Assembly (NCBI GenBank): GCA_937892915.1
Contig: CALBIC010000043.1
Location: forward strand, 1 to 46,511
Source: UBA5972 sp002430125
GTDB taxonomy: Bacteria > Pseudomonadota > Alphaproteobacteria > Rhodobacterales > Rhodobacteraceae
Direction of reading: 5' to 3'
Length of the DNA: 46,511 bases
The notes beneath the pieces are model-generated. The model saw only the letters and a list, made by a program, of their open reading frames with translations, searched no databases and was not told where the DNA came from. The position numbers were made by a program, and so were the translations under genes. The number at the start of each line of letters is the position of its first letter. The stretch's first letter is position 1. Shown here in pieces: positions 25,727 through 33,341 of the stretch.

Positions 25727-26227
25727 ATGGCGTCCATCAAGATCGACCCGATTGACCGCAAAATTCTGCGCGAATTGCAGGGGGACGGGCGTATGACAAA
25801 TGTTGAATTGGCCAAACGAGTCGGCATCTCAGCGCCGCCCTGCCTGCGGCGGGTCCGCACATTGGAAGAGGCCGGTCTGATCAAAGGCTATCATGCCGAC
25901 GTCAATGCCCGCGAGTTGGGCTTTGAGGTACAGGTTTTCGCGATGGTCGGTTTGCACAGCCAGGCCGAGGTGGATTTGTCGGCCTTTGAAAAACAGTGCC
26001 GCGAATGGCCGCTGGTACGCGAATGCCACATGCTGAACGGCGAGATTGATTTTATTCTGAAATGTGTCGCCCCGGACCTGTCCTCCTTTCAAAGCTTCCT
26101 GACGGAATGCCTGACATCTGCTGCTAACGTCGCCAGTGTCAAAACTTCGCTGGTGATCCGTTGCGCCAAGGATCAGCCGGGCGTGCCTTTTGATGTCATG
26201 GAAAAACGGGCAGCCGCCAGAAACTGA
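25727..26227 (+). CDS. Lrp/AsnC-family transcriptional regulator
   Basis: A 166-residue regulator. The N-terminal helix-turn-helix is in IDPIDRKILRELQGDGRMTN and VELAKRVGISAPPCLRRVR; the C-terminal RAM ligand domain runs from about 70 (VFAMVGLHSQ) to 150. AAGGAA before the ATG at 25727 decides the start. It is divergent from trxB. Members sense amino acids and often regulate a neighbour; trxB is the only divergent gene, but no clear operator was found. Confidence 0.9.
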   Translation: MASIKIDPIDRKILRELQGDGRMTNVELAKRVGISAPPCLRRVRTLEEAGLIKGYHADVNARELGFEVQVFAMVGLHSQAEVDLSAFEKQCREWPLVRECHMLNGEIDFILKCVAPDLSSFQSFLTECLTSAANVASVKTSLVIRCAKDQPGVPFDVMEKRAAARN

Positions 26228-26265
26228 CCACCGCCTGATTGAGCAATCAACAAACATGATCGCGG

Positions 26266-27120
26266 TTAACCGACGCGCAAGACCTCGGCCTCAAAGCCTT
26301 TCAGGATCGGGCGTACGGTGCGACCAAACCGGCTGAGGTCGCCATCAAGATGCGGCAGGATTTGCCGCATATGGTGCTGAACTTCCAATGACATGACCGC
26401 GACACCGTAATTACCGGGGTGATAGCTTTCGGTGTCCAGCCCGTTGGCCTGAATGATCTGGTGATTGTCCAGCATCAGATTGTAAAACAGCAAATCCTCG
26501 GGCGGACGCACCTGCATGATGGTTTCGTCATCCATCAGATCAATCGCTGGCGCCAGAGTTTCAGGCGACCCAAACAAAGCTACACAACTGGCATGGTTGG
26601 ACAGAACCCGAAACCGTGGGCTGACCAGCAAATCCTGATCCGGACGCATATCGCCAAGCGCATCGGCCTTTATGCGGATCGGGTAACCGGTCACATCACT
26701 GGCCGTCGTTGGGCCGCCAAACGAACATGATCCGATCCAACGCAAAGTCATCATTCCGTTATCGCGGGTTTTAATCTTGTCACCCGGACGCAAATCTTCC
26801 ACCGCCACTTTGTTTTGTGCGGTGGTAATCAATGTCCCACGGGCAAATCGCGCACAGATATCTTCGAGATACGCCTCGGGTGCCGCAAAATGGTCCTGAT
26901 CCATAACAGAACCATCATCCATTAGCACGGAAACACTGTACCGCCGCTTGCCAGCGATGCCTGAAACAGCCCGCAGCGCCTTTACCGGGGTCAATGGGTT
27001 CTGCAAACGGCTCAGATGCGCCGCTTTTAATTCTTCTGTTTTGTCACGCTGCGCCTCGTTGCGGTGCGAAGTGCCATAGCCGGCTTTCCGCCCCCAGAGG
27101 GTGCCAATAGTATAAGTCAT
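26266..27120 (-). CDS. Hint-domain protein (hedgehog/intein-like)
   Basis: A 284-residue protein with a Hint module at about 92-230. It has FARGTLITTAQNKVAVEDL followed by RPGDKIKTRDNGMMTLRWIG, a central DLLVSPRFRVL block and a C-terminal LDNHQIIQANGLDTESY. Rhodobacteraceae carry many such Hint_2 proteins, often linked to surface or secreted proteins. The usual first residue of the domain, a nucleophilic cysteine before F92, is Arg91 here; the nearest cysteine is C89. Self-splicing or cleavage may therefore be lost. There is no signal peptide. Confidence 0.82.
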   Translation of the reverse strand: MTYTIGTLWGRKAGYGTSHRNEAQRDKTEELKAAHLSRLQNPLTPVKALRAVSGIAGKRRYSVSVLMDDGSVMDQDHFAAPEAYLEDICARFARGTLITTAQNKVAVEDLRPGDKIKTRDNGMMTLRWIGSCSFGGPTTASDVTGYPIRIKADALGDMRPDQDLLVSPRFRVLSNHASCVALFGSPETLAPAIDLMDDETIMQVRPPEDLLFYNLMLDNHQIIQANGLDTESYHPGNYGVAVMSLEVQHHMRQILPHLDGDLSRFGRTVRPILKGFEAEVLRVG

Positions 27121-27416
27121 GCGTCAGTCCTTCACGTCCTGAGTGCACGCCCACATCTACCCACCATAATGTAGATGAACACGGATAAGACCGCATATGC
27201 GGCCCCTCTTATAGGCAACAATCTAGCGCAAAAAACCTCTATAAGTCAAGTGGATAGGTGCATTTTGCACTCTTTCGGTACAATGCCGGTCAGGTGTCCG
27301 GACTGTTTCCGAATTGGCGGCAAAAACCTGCCAAATAAGGCGCCTGTATTGCGCGACTGCGCCAAAATGTGCAACATGGCCCTGATCTGGTTTTAGCCAT
27401 AAAATTAAGGCGGCAA
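27121..27416. other. Divergent intergenic region with CCGCATATGCGG palindrome
   Basis: This 296-bp gap separates the Hint gene from the divergent sulfotransferase gene. It contains one exact 12-bp palindrome, CCGCATATGCGG at 27191-27202, placed where an operator for either gene could sit. A 73-codon open frame crosses the gap but has no ribosome binding site or recognisable family, so I do not call a gene. AAGG precedes the sulfotransferase ATG. Confidence 0.35.
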
Positions 27417-28217
27417 ATGAGTCTTCAGAACGTGGAAATCAGCGGCAAGGCAAGTGGCCTGACCCGGTTTCATTTCATTTGTGGGCTGCCTAGGTCCGGT
27501 GCCGGTCTACTCGAGGCAATCTTGCGGCAAAATCCACGTTTTCTGGCCACTTCCAACGGTCCAGCGCAAAAAGTTTTCGCCGATTTAGTGCATCGTTACG
27601 CCGATGGTGGCGAAATGGCCGATCTGCTGGACGACAGCCAGAAAGTCGCCCTGTGGCGCAACGTGATCGGGGCGGTTTATCATCGTCGATCATTTGATTC
27701 GGTGGTATTCGACCAAAATCTTGAATGGTTGCCCTATGTCGATTTGCTGGTCCGGCTTTTTCCGCTTAGCCGGTTCATCCTTTGCGTCCGCAACCCCGCG
27801 GCAATCGTCAATTCAATTGAAATCCGCCGTCCCGGCAATGGCGAGGAAGAAGAGCAAGCCGCTGCGATTGCCGCCCTTATGGATGCAGATGGCGAGGTTG
27901 GTTCTGCCATCACCGATATGCGCGACGCCCTGTCCAGCCATCATGCCGAACGAATGTTGGTGATCGACTATGACCGGCTGGTTGACGACCCTGAAGATGT
28001 GATGGACGTTTTGTACGAGTTTCTGCGTGAACCGGCCTTTGCGCATGACTTTGACGAAATAGGAGATACCCGCGTCGGCGGATTTCGCGGGCCGATTGAA
28101 CGCACGGCAACACCGATGATGCTGTCAACGCGCACGATACTGCAACTGTCAGGCCGCGCCTTTTGGCGAAACCTGCGTCGCACGTCCGCGACCCTGATGC
28201 TCGGCAGAAGCCGGTAA
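27417..28217 (+). CDS. Sulfotransferase-family protein
   Basis: A 266-residue protein with the PAPS sulfotransferase fold. The 5'-phosphosulfate loop is FICGLPRSGAGLLEAIL (about 20-36), and the 3'-phosphate motif is in FILCVRNPAAIVNSIE, with a later YDRLVDDPEDVMDVLYEFL segment typical of Sulfotransfer_3 proteins. The common GLPRSGTT reads GLPRSGAG, so the loop is slightly altered. Acceptors in this family range from sugars to peptides and cannot be predicted. PAPS supply is encoded about 3 kb away by the bifunctional sulfurylase/kinase. Confidence 0.8.
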   Translation: MSLQNVEISGKASGLTRFHFICGLPRSGAGLLEAILRQNPRFLATSNGPAQKVFADLVHRYADGGEMADLLDDSQKVALWRNVIGAVYHRRSFDSVVFDQNLEWLPYVDLLVRLFPLSRFILCVRNPAAIVNSIEIRRPGNGEEEEQAAAIAALMDADGEVGSAITDMRDALSSHHAERMLVIDYDRLVDDPEDVMDVLYEFLREPAFAHDFDEIGDTRVGGFRGPIERTATPMMLSTRTILQLSGRAFWRNLRRTSATLMLGRSR

Positions 28218-28291
28218 ATCCGGGTCCTCAGGCGAGCAGTTAATCAACGCGCGAGCATTGAACATCATCGCGCAAAAGAAATGGAAAACAG

Positions 28292-28888
28292 ATGCGGTAT
28301 TTTCAGAAAACACAGGTGACCAGACTTCTTGCCACGGCGGCTGTGGCAACATGTTTCGCGCAGCTTCCAGCCGGAGCCGACGAACTGACGGAACTTGCCG
28401 CCAAAATTGAAGCCAATTTGAAAAGCGCCGACTGGGTGACGTCTGTCATAACCGCGCACGAAGTTCTGGATCAGGTTTGGACCAAAGTGCCAATGGGCTT
28501 TAGTGCTGTGGTTTTGACGACGGCCGAGGCTTCGGGCTTTGGCGTTTTCAATGCCCGCGAGAACAATGTTTTTGCGCCGGATGAACCAATCCTCATCTAC
28601 GCGGAACCCTATGGTTTTGGCTATGGCGATGTATCCGCCGGCATTTATTAGATCGCGTTTGACGTTGATATGGTGGTGAAATCAGAAACCGGCACGGTGC
28701 TGGCAGAATTGCCGGATATCATGGAATTGTCGTTAAACACCCGACGTCGCAATAAGGAGTTTCATGCCAACATTACCTATAATCTTACGGGTGCCCGCCC
28801 CGGAAAGTATATCCTGGTAAAGACTTTAAGGGATAAAAATTCACCAAAATCCGCGAGTTTCGAGACAGCGATCGAAGTTGCACAATGA
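28292..28888 (+). pseudogene. Exported protein gene of unknown function split by an in-frame TAG
   Basis: One continuous frame of 199 codons is interrupted by a single TAG at 28649-28651, codon 120. The first part has a signal-peptide-like start (LLATAAVATCFAQLPAGA) and a domain ending YGDVSAGIY. The same frame continues after the stop with IAFDVDMVVKSETGTVLAELP and a beta-rich end (YNLTGARPGKYILVKTLRDK). The two halves read as one small periplasmic beta-sandwich-like protein. A change of GAG, AAG or CAG to TAG would explain the break. Function is unknown. Translation restart at ATG 28670 is possible but would lack a signal peptide. Confidence 0.7.
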
Positions 28889-28917
28889 CTGTGCACGCAG
28901 ATTATTGTGCGTTTACC

Positions 28918-29067
28918 TTAGGCGCGTGCCTTGAGGCGCGGCAGCTTTAAGATATTGGCCTTACTTTTCCAACCCTTGCGGGCGTAACCGCGTTCCCACG
29001 GCATGCGGGTGTTGAACGTTTCGACTTCTTCGAAAATCCATCTCATCCAGCGGCGTTGCAGTCTCAT
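28918..29067 (-). CDS. Small basic protein, 49 aa
   Basis: A 49-residue basic protein starting at 29067 with GGAG about 10 nt upstream. It is rich in Arg, Trp and Lys (MRLQRRWMRWIFEEVETFNT, then MPWERGYARKGW). The block with RWM, an acidic helix and MPWxRG resembles short uncharacterised proteins I recall from Rhodobacteraceae, which supports a real gene over the longer 80-codon frame. It has no signal or membrane segment and its function is unknown. It might bind nucleic acid or a partner protein, judging only by charge. Confidence 0.55.
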   Translation of the reverse strand: MRLQRRWMRWIFEEVETFNTRMPWERGYARKGWKSKANILKLPRLKARA

Positions 29068-29407
29068 GATACCAATCTCCAAGTCACGTCGCGCCTTGGG
29101 GCAGGTCAAGCAGACTGGCCATATCCCCGCAGCAGCGATTGCCCGTATAAGCACGGACACAGATCCAATTTACCGAATATTGCGGCGTCAAAATGGCTTT
29201 TGCTGCGATTTCCGAAACTGATTTGGATGTTTCAGGCGGTATCAGAGCCGAATCCTAAAATCTCAATAAAACTGTTTTACTATAAGTGGATGAGACTTTT
29301 AACCGGCCAAAGTCCGAGCGTCAGACTTCGCGCGAAGACAGCCATTGCGGCAGAAAATTGACAACTCGCATCCAGCCTTTGCCACAGTCGGAATGAATCT
29401 ACAGCAC
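29068..29407. other. Intergenic region without a recognisable gene
   Basis: About 340 bp between the 49-residue gene and pgeF. It is AT-rich near 29250-29300 and contains an exact palindrome CTTCGCGCGAAG at 29326-29337. Short open frames cross it, but none has a ribosome binding site or known motif. It probably holds the promoter of the 49-residue gene and the end of the pgeF transcript. Confidence 0.4.
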
Positions 29408-30169
29408 TTACAGCCCGATAACTGAAATCAACCGCCCGTAATCGGCCTCGCCGGCATGGGTTGTGCGCCGGTAAGAATAAAACCTGTCGACATCCGAAAA
29501 TGTGCAGTGGCCAGTCCAACGGACCGAACCAATGCCAGCCTTGCGCAAACGCTGCAACCCGAAGCCGGGTAAATCAAACATCATCCGGTCGCCGTTGCCG
29601 TTGGCGAAAAACCGGGCGTTATCGGAATTTTGCGCGATGAAGTGGTCGAAAAACTCGGGGCCAACTTCATAGGCGACCTGACTGATTGCCGGGCCGATCA
29701 CCGCTTTGATCGCGCCCCGGTGTGCACCGAGCTTAACCATTGCATCAACCGTCGCCTCAAGCACGCCACCAAGCGCGCCTTTCCAGCCGGCATGGGCCGC
29801 CCCAATCACGCCAGCACCAGCGTCGGCAAACAAAACCGGCTGGCAGTCGGCTGTCAGAATGCCCAGCAACGCGCCTTTGGTGCGGCTGACCATCGCGTCG
29901 CATTTCGGACGCGGCAGGGTTGTGGGAGCATCTTCAATCACCAGAACATCGCAGGAATGGGTCTGATGGACCGTGGATAAATCCGGTTCCTCGGCGTCAA
30001 ACGCACGGGCGACCAGACGGCGGTTAATCGAAACCGCTTCGCGTTGATCAGATGACCCCGGCCCGCAATTCAGCCCGGCAAAAATGCCTGACGAGATACC
30101 ACCCTTGCGCGTAAAGAACCCGTGGCGAAACGGGGTCAGTTCGTCGGCAGTGATGATTTCAAGTGTCAT
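29408..30169 (-). CDS. pgeF: Peptidoglycan editing factor PgeF (laccase-domain, YfiH type)
   Basis: A 253-residue multicopper-oxidase-like protein of the YfiH family. Metal and active-site blocks are TVHQTHSCDV, LTADCQPVLFAD and GAAHAGWKGALGGVLEATV, with VIGPAISQVAYEVGPEF downstream. In other bacteria it prevents misincorporated amino acids in peptidoglycan precursors, and relatives show purine nucleoside phosphorylase or deaminase activity. Its ATG follows the stop of the upstream methyltransferase directly (TGAATG), so it is the third gene of a coupled lgt operon. Confidence 0.92.
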   Translation of the reverse strand: MTLEIITADELTPFRHGFFTRKGGISSGIFAGLNCGPGSSDQREAVSINRRLVARAFDAEEPDLSTVHQTHSCDVLVIEDAPTTLPRPKCDAMVSRTKGALLGILTADCQPVLFADAGAGVIGAAHAGWKGALGGVLEATVDAMVKLGAHRGAIKAVIGPAISQVAYEVGPEFFDHFIAQNSDNARFFANGNGDRMMFDLPGFGLQRLRKAGIGSVRWTGHCTFSDVDRFYSYRRTTHAGEADYGRLISVIGL

Positions 30170-31231
30170 TCAGTCAAATCCGGGCGGCGCAGGGGAATCG
30201 GCGGGATATAATGCAAGGGCTTGAAACAGGCTCCCCATTTCATCGGGATGGGTCAAGCGGTGATGTGCAGCGATATGATTTTCAAGCGCTGCGCCGCTTA
30301 GTGATCCTGCCAGCGCCTGCGCCCGGGCGGTAATTCCAAGCCGTTCCAGCAACACCCCTTGCGGCGTCAAGCCGGTCACCGCCACCCCTTTTGCCGCCCG
30401 TGCAAGGGCCGCGAAATCAACATGCGCCGTCAGATCCGCCTCGCCCGGATATGCAAGCGGGCTTTGCTTTTGATGCCGCCGCAGCGCCTGCAAAGTATCC
30501 CCGTCGCTGCCCCAGGACCCGTAATCCACAATCAAACCCATGCCGCCATGTGCTGCAATCCGCCGCGCAACGTCCCGCACAATCCCCTGTGCTGCCGCAT
30601 TGGTTTCGACCACGTGCCCAATCCGCGCAGTCGCCGCCTGATCCTCAAGCGCCTCGACCGTCATCGCGGCGGCAAGACCAAAGGCCAGTCTGCCGTCCGA
30701 TAACCCGACCATCTGTTCCTGCCAGCCGGTTTCAGCGCGCACAAACTGGCGCACCGGCAGGGCATCGAAAAACTCGTTTGCCAGTAAAAACAGCGGCCGG
30801 TCAGGCAATTCTGTCATCTGCCGCACCCAGTTCACCTGAAACCCCGCCAGCATGTTTTGCTGTATCGCCTGCAAGGCCGGACTGGCCTCGACCAGCCAAA
30901 TTTCGGCCGCCGCAACAAACCCCGGCACCTTCGCGCCAACCCGCAAGACATCCGCCATCAACGTGCCGCGTCCGGGCCCAAGTTCGGCTAATATGAACGA
31001 CGTTGGACAGCCCTGATCCTGCCAGCATTGTACCAAGACAAGGCCCAGCATCTCGCCAAACATCTGGCTGATTTCCGGCGCGGTGATGAAATCCCCAGCA
31101 GCCCCGAAAGGATCGCCGGTGATGTAATAACCATGTTGCGGATGCAACAGACACAGCGTCATATAGTCCGCCACACTGATCGGCCCAAAGCGTGTGATCT
31201 GGTTATGGATTATGCCTTCAAGTGCTGTCAT
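30170..31231 (-). CDS. SAM-dependent methyltransferase, MidA/NDUFAF7 family
   Basis: A 353-residue class I methyltransferase. SAM-binding motif I is ILAELGPGRGTLMADVLRV, with family-specific YMTLCLLHPQHGYY, GDFITAPEISQMFGE near the N-terminus and a central LANEFFDALPVRQF. Mitochondrial NDUFAF7 methylates an arginine of complex I subunit NDUFS2; the bacterial role is less clear but may involve complex I assembly. ATG at 31231 overlaps the lgt stop (ATGA), which fixes the start. It is followed without a gap by pgeF. Confidence 0.9.
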   Translation of the reverse strand: MTALEGIIHNQITRFGPISVADYMTLCLLHPQHGYYITGDPFGAAGDFITAPEISQMFGEMLGLVLVQCWQDQGCPTSFILAELGPGRGTLMADVLRVGAKVPGFVAAAEIWLVEASPALQAIQQNMLAGFQVNWVRQMTELPDRPLFLLANEFFDALPVRQFVRAETGWQEQMVGLSDGRLAFGLAAAMTVEALEDQAATARIGHVVETNAAAQGIVRDVARRIAAHGGMGLIVDYGSWGSDGDTLQALRRHQKQSPLAYPGEADLTAHVDFAALARAAKGVAVTGLTPQGVLLERLGITARAQALAGSLSGAALENHIAAHHRLTHPDEMGSLFQALALYPADSPAPPGFD

Positions 31232-32154
31232 GCCTTTCTGCGCGCCCACCAGATCAACCCCAAACCGATCGCGATCATCGGCAGCGACAAGCATTGCCCC
31301 ATCGTCAAGCCCCAGCTATCAGCCGCCGTCCCAAACCGGATTACATGGCCAAACGGGTTATCCGTTCCGACAAATTGCTGATCGGCCTGCCTGAATAGCT
31401 CAACAAAACTGCGCGCCATCCCGTAGCCCAGAAAAAACACACCGGTGATCTGCCCCGGCAGTTTCAGCCAGCCACGGCGATAAACCAGCCAAGCCATGAC
31501 CAACCCTAAAAGCAGCCCTTCAAGCCCGGCTTCGTAAAGCTGCGACGGATGCCGCCCGCAGACCCCGACCCACCCGTCAGGGCAGGTTTGCGCCAGTGTG
31601 CCGGGAAAGGCGACTGCCCAGGGCAGGTTCGTTGCCCGCCCCCAAAGCTCGGCATTGATGAAATTCGCGATCCGGCCCAGAAACAACCCGATGCTGGCCG
31701 TCACTGCGAAACTGTCACCAACACTGGCCACGGGCAGGCCGTGTCGCCGGCAATAGATCACACCTGCCACAATAACCCCGGCAAAACCGCCATGAAACGA
31801 CATGCCGCCTTGCCAGACTTTTAAAATATCCGCTGGGTTTTCAAAGTAATAGGCCGGTTGATAAAACAGCACAAAGCCAAGCCGCCCCCCCAGAATGACC
31901 CCGATGATCACCCAAGTCAGCAGGTCCTCCACCTGTTTTGCCTGCATCGGCGCTTTGCCGCCGCGCCACAATGAGGGTTGCCCCATTATCAGAACAACCC
32001 AGCGCCACGCCAGTATCAGGCCGGCAATATAGGCCAGCGCATACCAGCGCAGTGCCAGTGTGACCGGCCCCAGCGTGATCGAGAAAATATCAGGGCTGAT
32101 ATCGGGAAAAGGAATGAGTGCCTGCACGGTGCCGCCTGTCTTTGATTTCGCCAT
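31228..32154 (-). CDS. lgt: Prolipoprotein diacylglyceryl transferase
   Basis: A polytopic inner-membrane enzyme adding diacylglycerol to the lipobox cysteine of prolipoproteins. Key blocks are ALRWYALAYIAGLILAWR, MSFHGGFAGV and the signature GRIANFINAELWGR, followed by GVCGRHPSQLYEAGLEG. From ATG 32154 it has 308 residues; a GTG at 32127 preceded by AGGCGG is an equally good start, giving 299 residues beginning before ALIPFPDISP. Reading further upstream is not credible because it enters ubiK. It heads the lgt-MidA-pgeF operon and is divergent from ubiK. Confidence 0.92.
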   Translation of the reverse strand: MAKSKTGGTVQALIPFPDISPDIFSITLGPVTLALRWYALAYIAGLILAWRWVVLIMGQPSLWRGGKAPMQAKQVEDLLTWVIIGVILGGRLGFVLFYQPAYYFENPADILKVWQGGMSFHGGFAGVIVAGVIYCRRHGLPVASVGDSFAVTASIGLFLGRIANFINAELWGRATNLPWAVAFPGTLAQTCPDGWVGVCGRHPSQLYEAGLEGLLLGLVMAWLVYRRGWLKLPGQITGVFFLGYGMARSFVELFRQADQQFVGTDNPFGHVIRFGTAADSWGLTMGQCLSLPMIAIGLGLIWWARRKA

Positions 32155-32251
32155 TCTGGCCTGAAACCAGTGATATAAGTCAACCGCTCCCTTGGCAAAT
32201 CCTGCCGACACCGCCATATAGAGGGTACGTAGAACTGGATCCGAGGCGATC

Positions 32252-32551
32252 ATGCAGACCCGTAATAAGATTTTCGACGATATCTCGCAATTGATGACAA
32301 ACGCTGTGGGCGTGGCGCAAGGTGCCAAAACCGAGGCGGAAACCGCGATGAAAAGCTGGATGGACCGTTGGCTGGCCGACCGCGATTTTGTCAGCCGCGA
32401 GGAATTTGATGCGGTGCGACTGATGGCGCAAAAGGCGCGCGAAGAAAACGACGTCCTAAAGGCCCGGCTGGATGCAATGGAATCAGCGCCCTTAAGCAAG
32501 ACCAAAACCGCCGCAAAACCCGCCGCGTCGGCGGGAAAAGCCAAATCCTGA
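32252..32551 (+). CDS. ubiK: Ubiquinone biosynthesis accessory factor UbiK (BMFP family)
   Basis: A 99-residue protein of the YqiC/UbiK type. The N-terminal half is amphipathic (KIFDDISQLMTNAVG), followed by the conserved VSREEFDAVRLMAQKAREEN segment and a coiled coil (LKARLDAMES) that forms trimers. An Ala/Lys-rich tail closes it. UbiK supports UbiJ and the late, soluble stages of ubiquinone synthesis. It is divergent from lgt across about 97 bp. Confidence 0.88.
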   Translation: MQTRNKIFDDISQLMTNAVGVAQGAKTEAETAMKSWMDRWLADRDFVSREEFDAVRLMAQKAREENDVLKARLDAMESAPLSKTKTAAKPAASAGKAKS

Positions 32552-32582
32552 CCGCCGCAACGCGCGCGATTATACCCGAATT

Positions 32583-32642
32583 TCATCCACAAATCACCCT
32601 TTCTTGTGGATAAGCCAGCGCAATGTGCCAGTCTGTCCACAG
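32583..32642. promoter_or_regulatory. Cluster of three DnaA-box-like 9-mers
   Basis: Within the 254-bp gap after ubiK lie TCATCCACA (32583-32591), TTGTGGATAA (32604-32613, the exact reverse complement of TTATCCACAA) and TGTCCACAG (32634-32642). One is a consensus DnaA box and the others differ by one or two bases. The rest of the gap shows no gene. The genes around it are not the usual neighbours of an alphaproteobacterial origin, so a titration or regulatory site is more likely than an origin. Confidence 0.35.
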
Positions 32643-32805
32643 ATTAGGTTAACGCGCGCATTTTCCTTGAAATTTCGCTTTACAGGTCGACGGATTGCGA
32701 CCACCATATCTTGTAAGGTCGATGGATCAACCCACGACCAATAGCAAGGTATACAGTCTGTAGTGGGGATACATCCATCCAGACAAGCAGCGAACGGATC
32801 AGGCA

Positions 32806-33309
32806 ATGGCACATCTCGAGCATTATCAGGACACTGCAGAAATCCACCCGATCGACATCGTGGAAACGCTGGCTGAACATCACGATTGGGAGTTTGACCG
32901 CGTCGCCGACGACCAGATTGCCATGGCAATCGAAGGCGCTTGGCGGACGTATTCAATCACGCTGGCGTGGTCGGCCCATGATGAAACGCTAAGGATGATC
33001 TGCACCTTTGAAATGACCCCACCTGCGGAAAAACGCGCCGAACTGTTTGAAACCCTCAATCTGGTGAATGATAAATGCTGGGTCGGGTCCTTTAATCTGT
33101 GGGAAGCGCAAAACTTGATGGTTTACCGCTATGGTCTGGTGCTGACGGGCGGCGAAACCGCTGGCCCGGCGCAAATCAACCAGTTGGTTCACACCGCCGT
33201 TGCCGCCTGTGAGCGGTTTTATCCGGCCTTTCAATTGGTATGCTGGGGCGAAGAAACCCCGGCGCAGGCCATGCGGGTTGCGATGGACGAGGCTTTCGGA
33301 ACTGCTTAA
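32806..33309 (+). CDS. YbjN domain-containing protein
   Basis: A 167-residue protein of the YbjN fold, related to type III secretion chaperone-like folds. It shows the typical order: an N-terminal VETLAEHHDWEFDRV block, a strand AIEGAWRTYSITLAW, MICTFEMTPPAEKRAELFET, then NLVNDKCWVGSFNLWEA and a C-terminal helix in AACERFYPAFQLV. Alphaproteobacterial copies are usually next to proC, as here, but the function is not known. The start is the first ATG of the frame. Confidence 0.82.
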   Translation: MAHLEHYQDTAEIHPIDIVETLAEHHDWEFDRVADDQIAMAIEGAWRTYSITLAWSAHDETLRMICTFEMTPPAEKRAELFETLNLVNDKCWVGSFNLWEAQNLMVYRYGLVLTGGETAGPAQINQLVHTAVAACERFYPAFQLVCWGEETPAQAMRVAMDEAFGTA

Positions 33310-33341
33310 TATCCTCACCACATTGGGGTTTCGGGGGTTTC

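Noticed and set aside
27175..27396. 73-codon frame between the Hint and sulfotransferase genes
   Set aside because: It has no ribosome binding site or homology cue, and it crosses a region better explained as divergent promoters.
13470..28888. Pyrrolysine as the explanation for the TAG codons
   Set aside because: No methylamine methyltransferase or pyl genes are present, and neither affected protein family uses pyrrolysine.
32155..32640. N-terminal extension giving Lgt 470 residues
   Set aside because: It would overlap ubiK antisense; Lgt homology begins near ALIPFPDISP and the family is about 300 residues.
32552..32805. Chromosomal origin at the DnaA-box cluster
   Set aside because: Only three boxes, no clear AT-rich unwinding region, and none of the usual origin-flanking genes are present.
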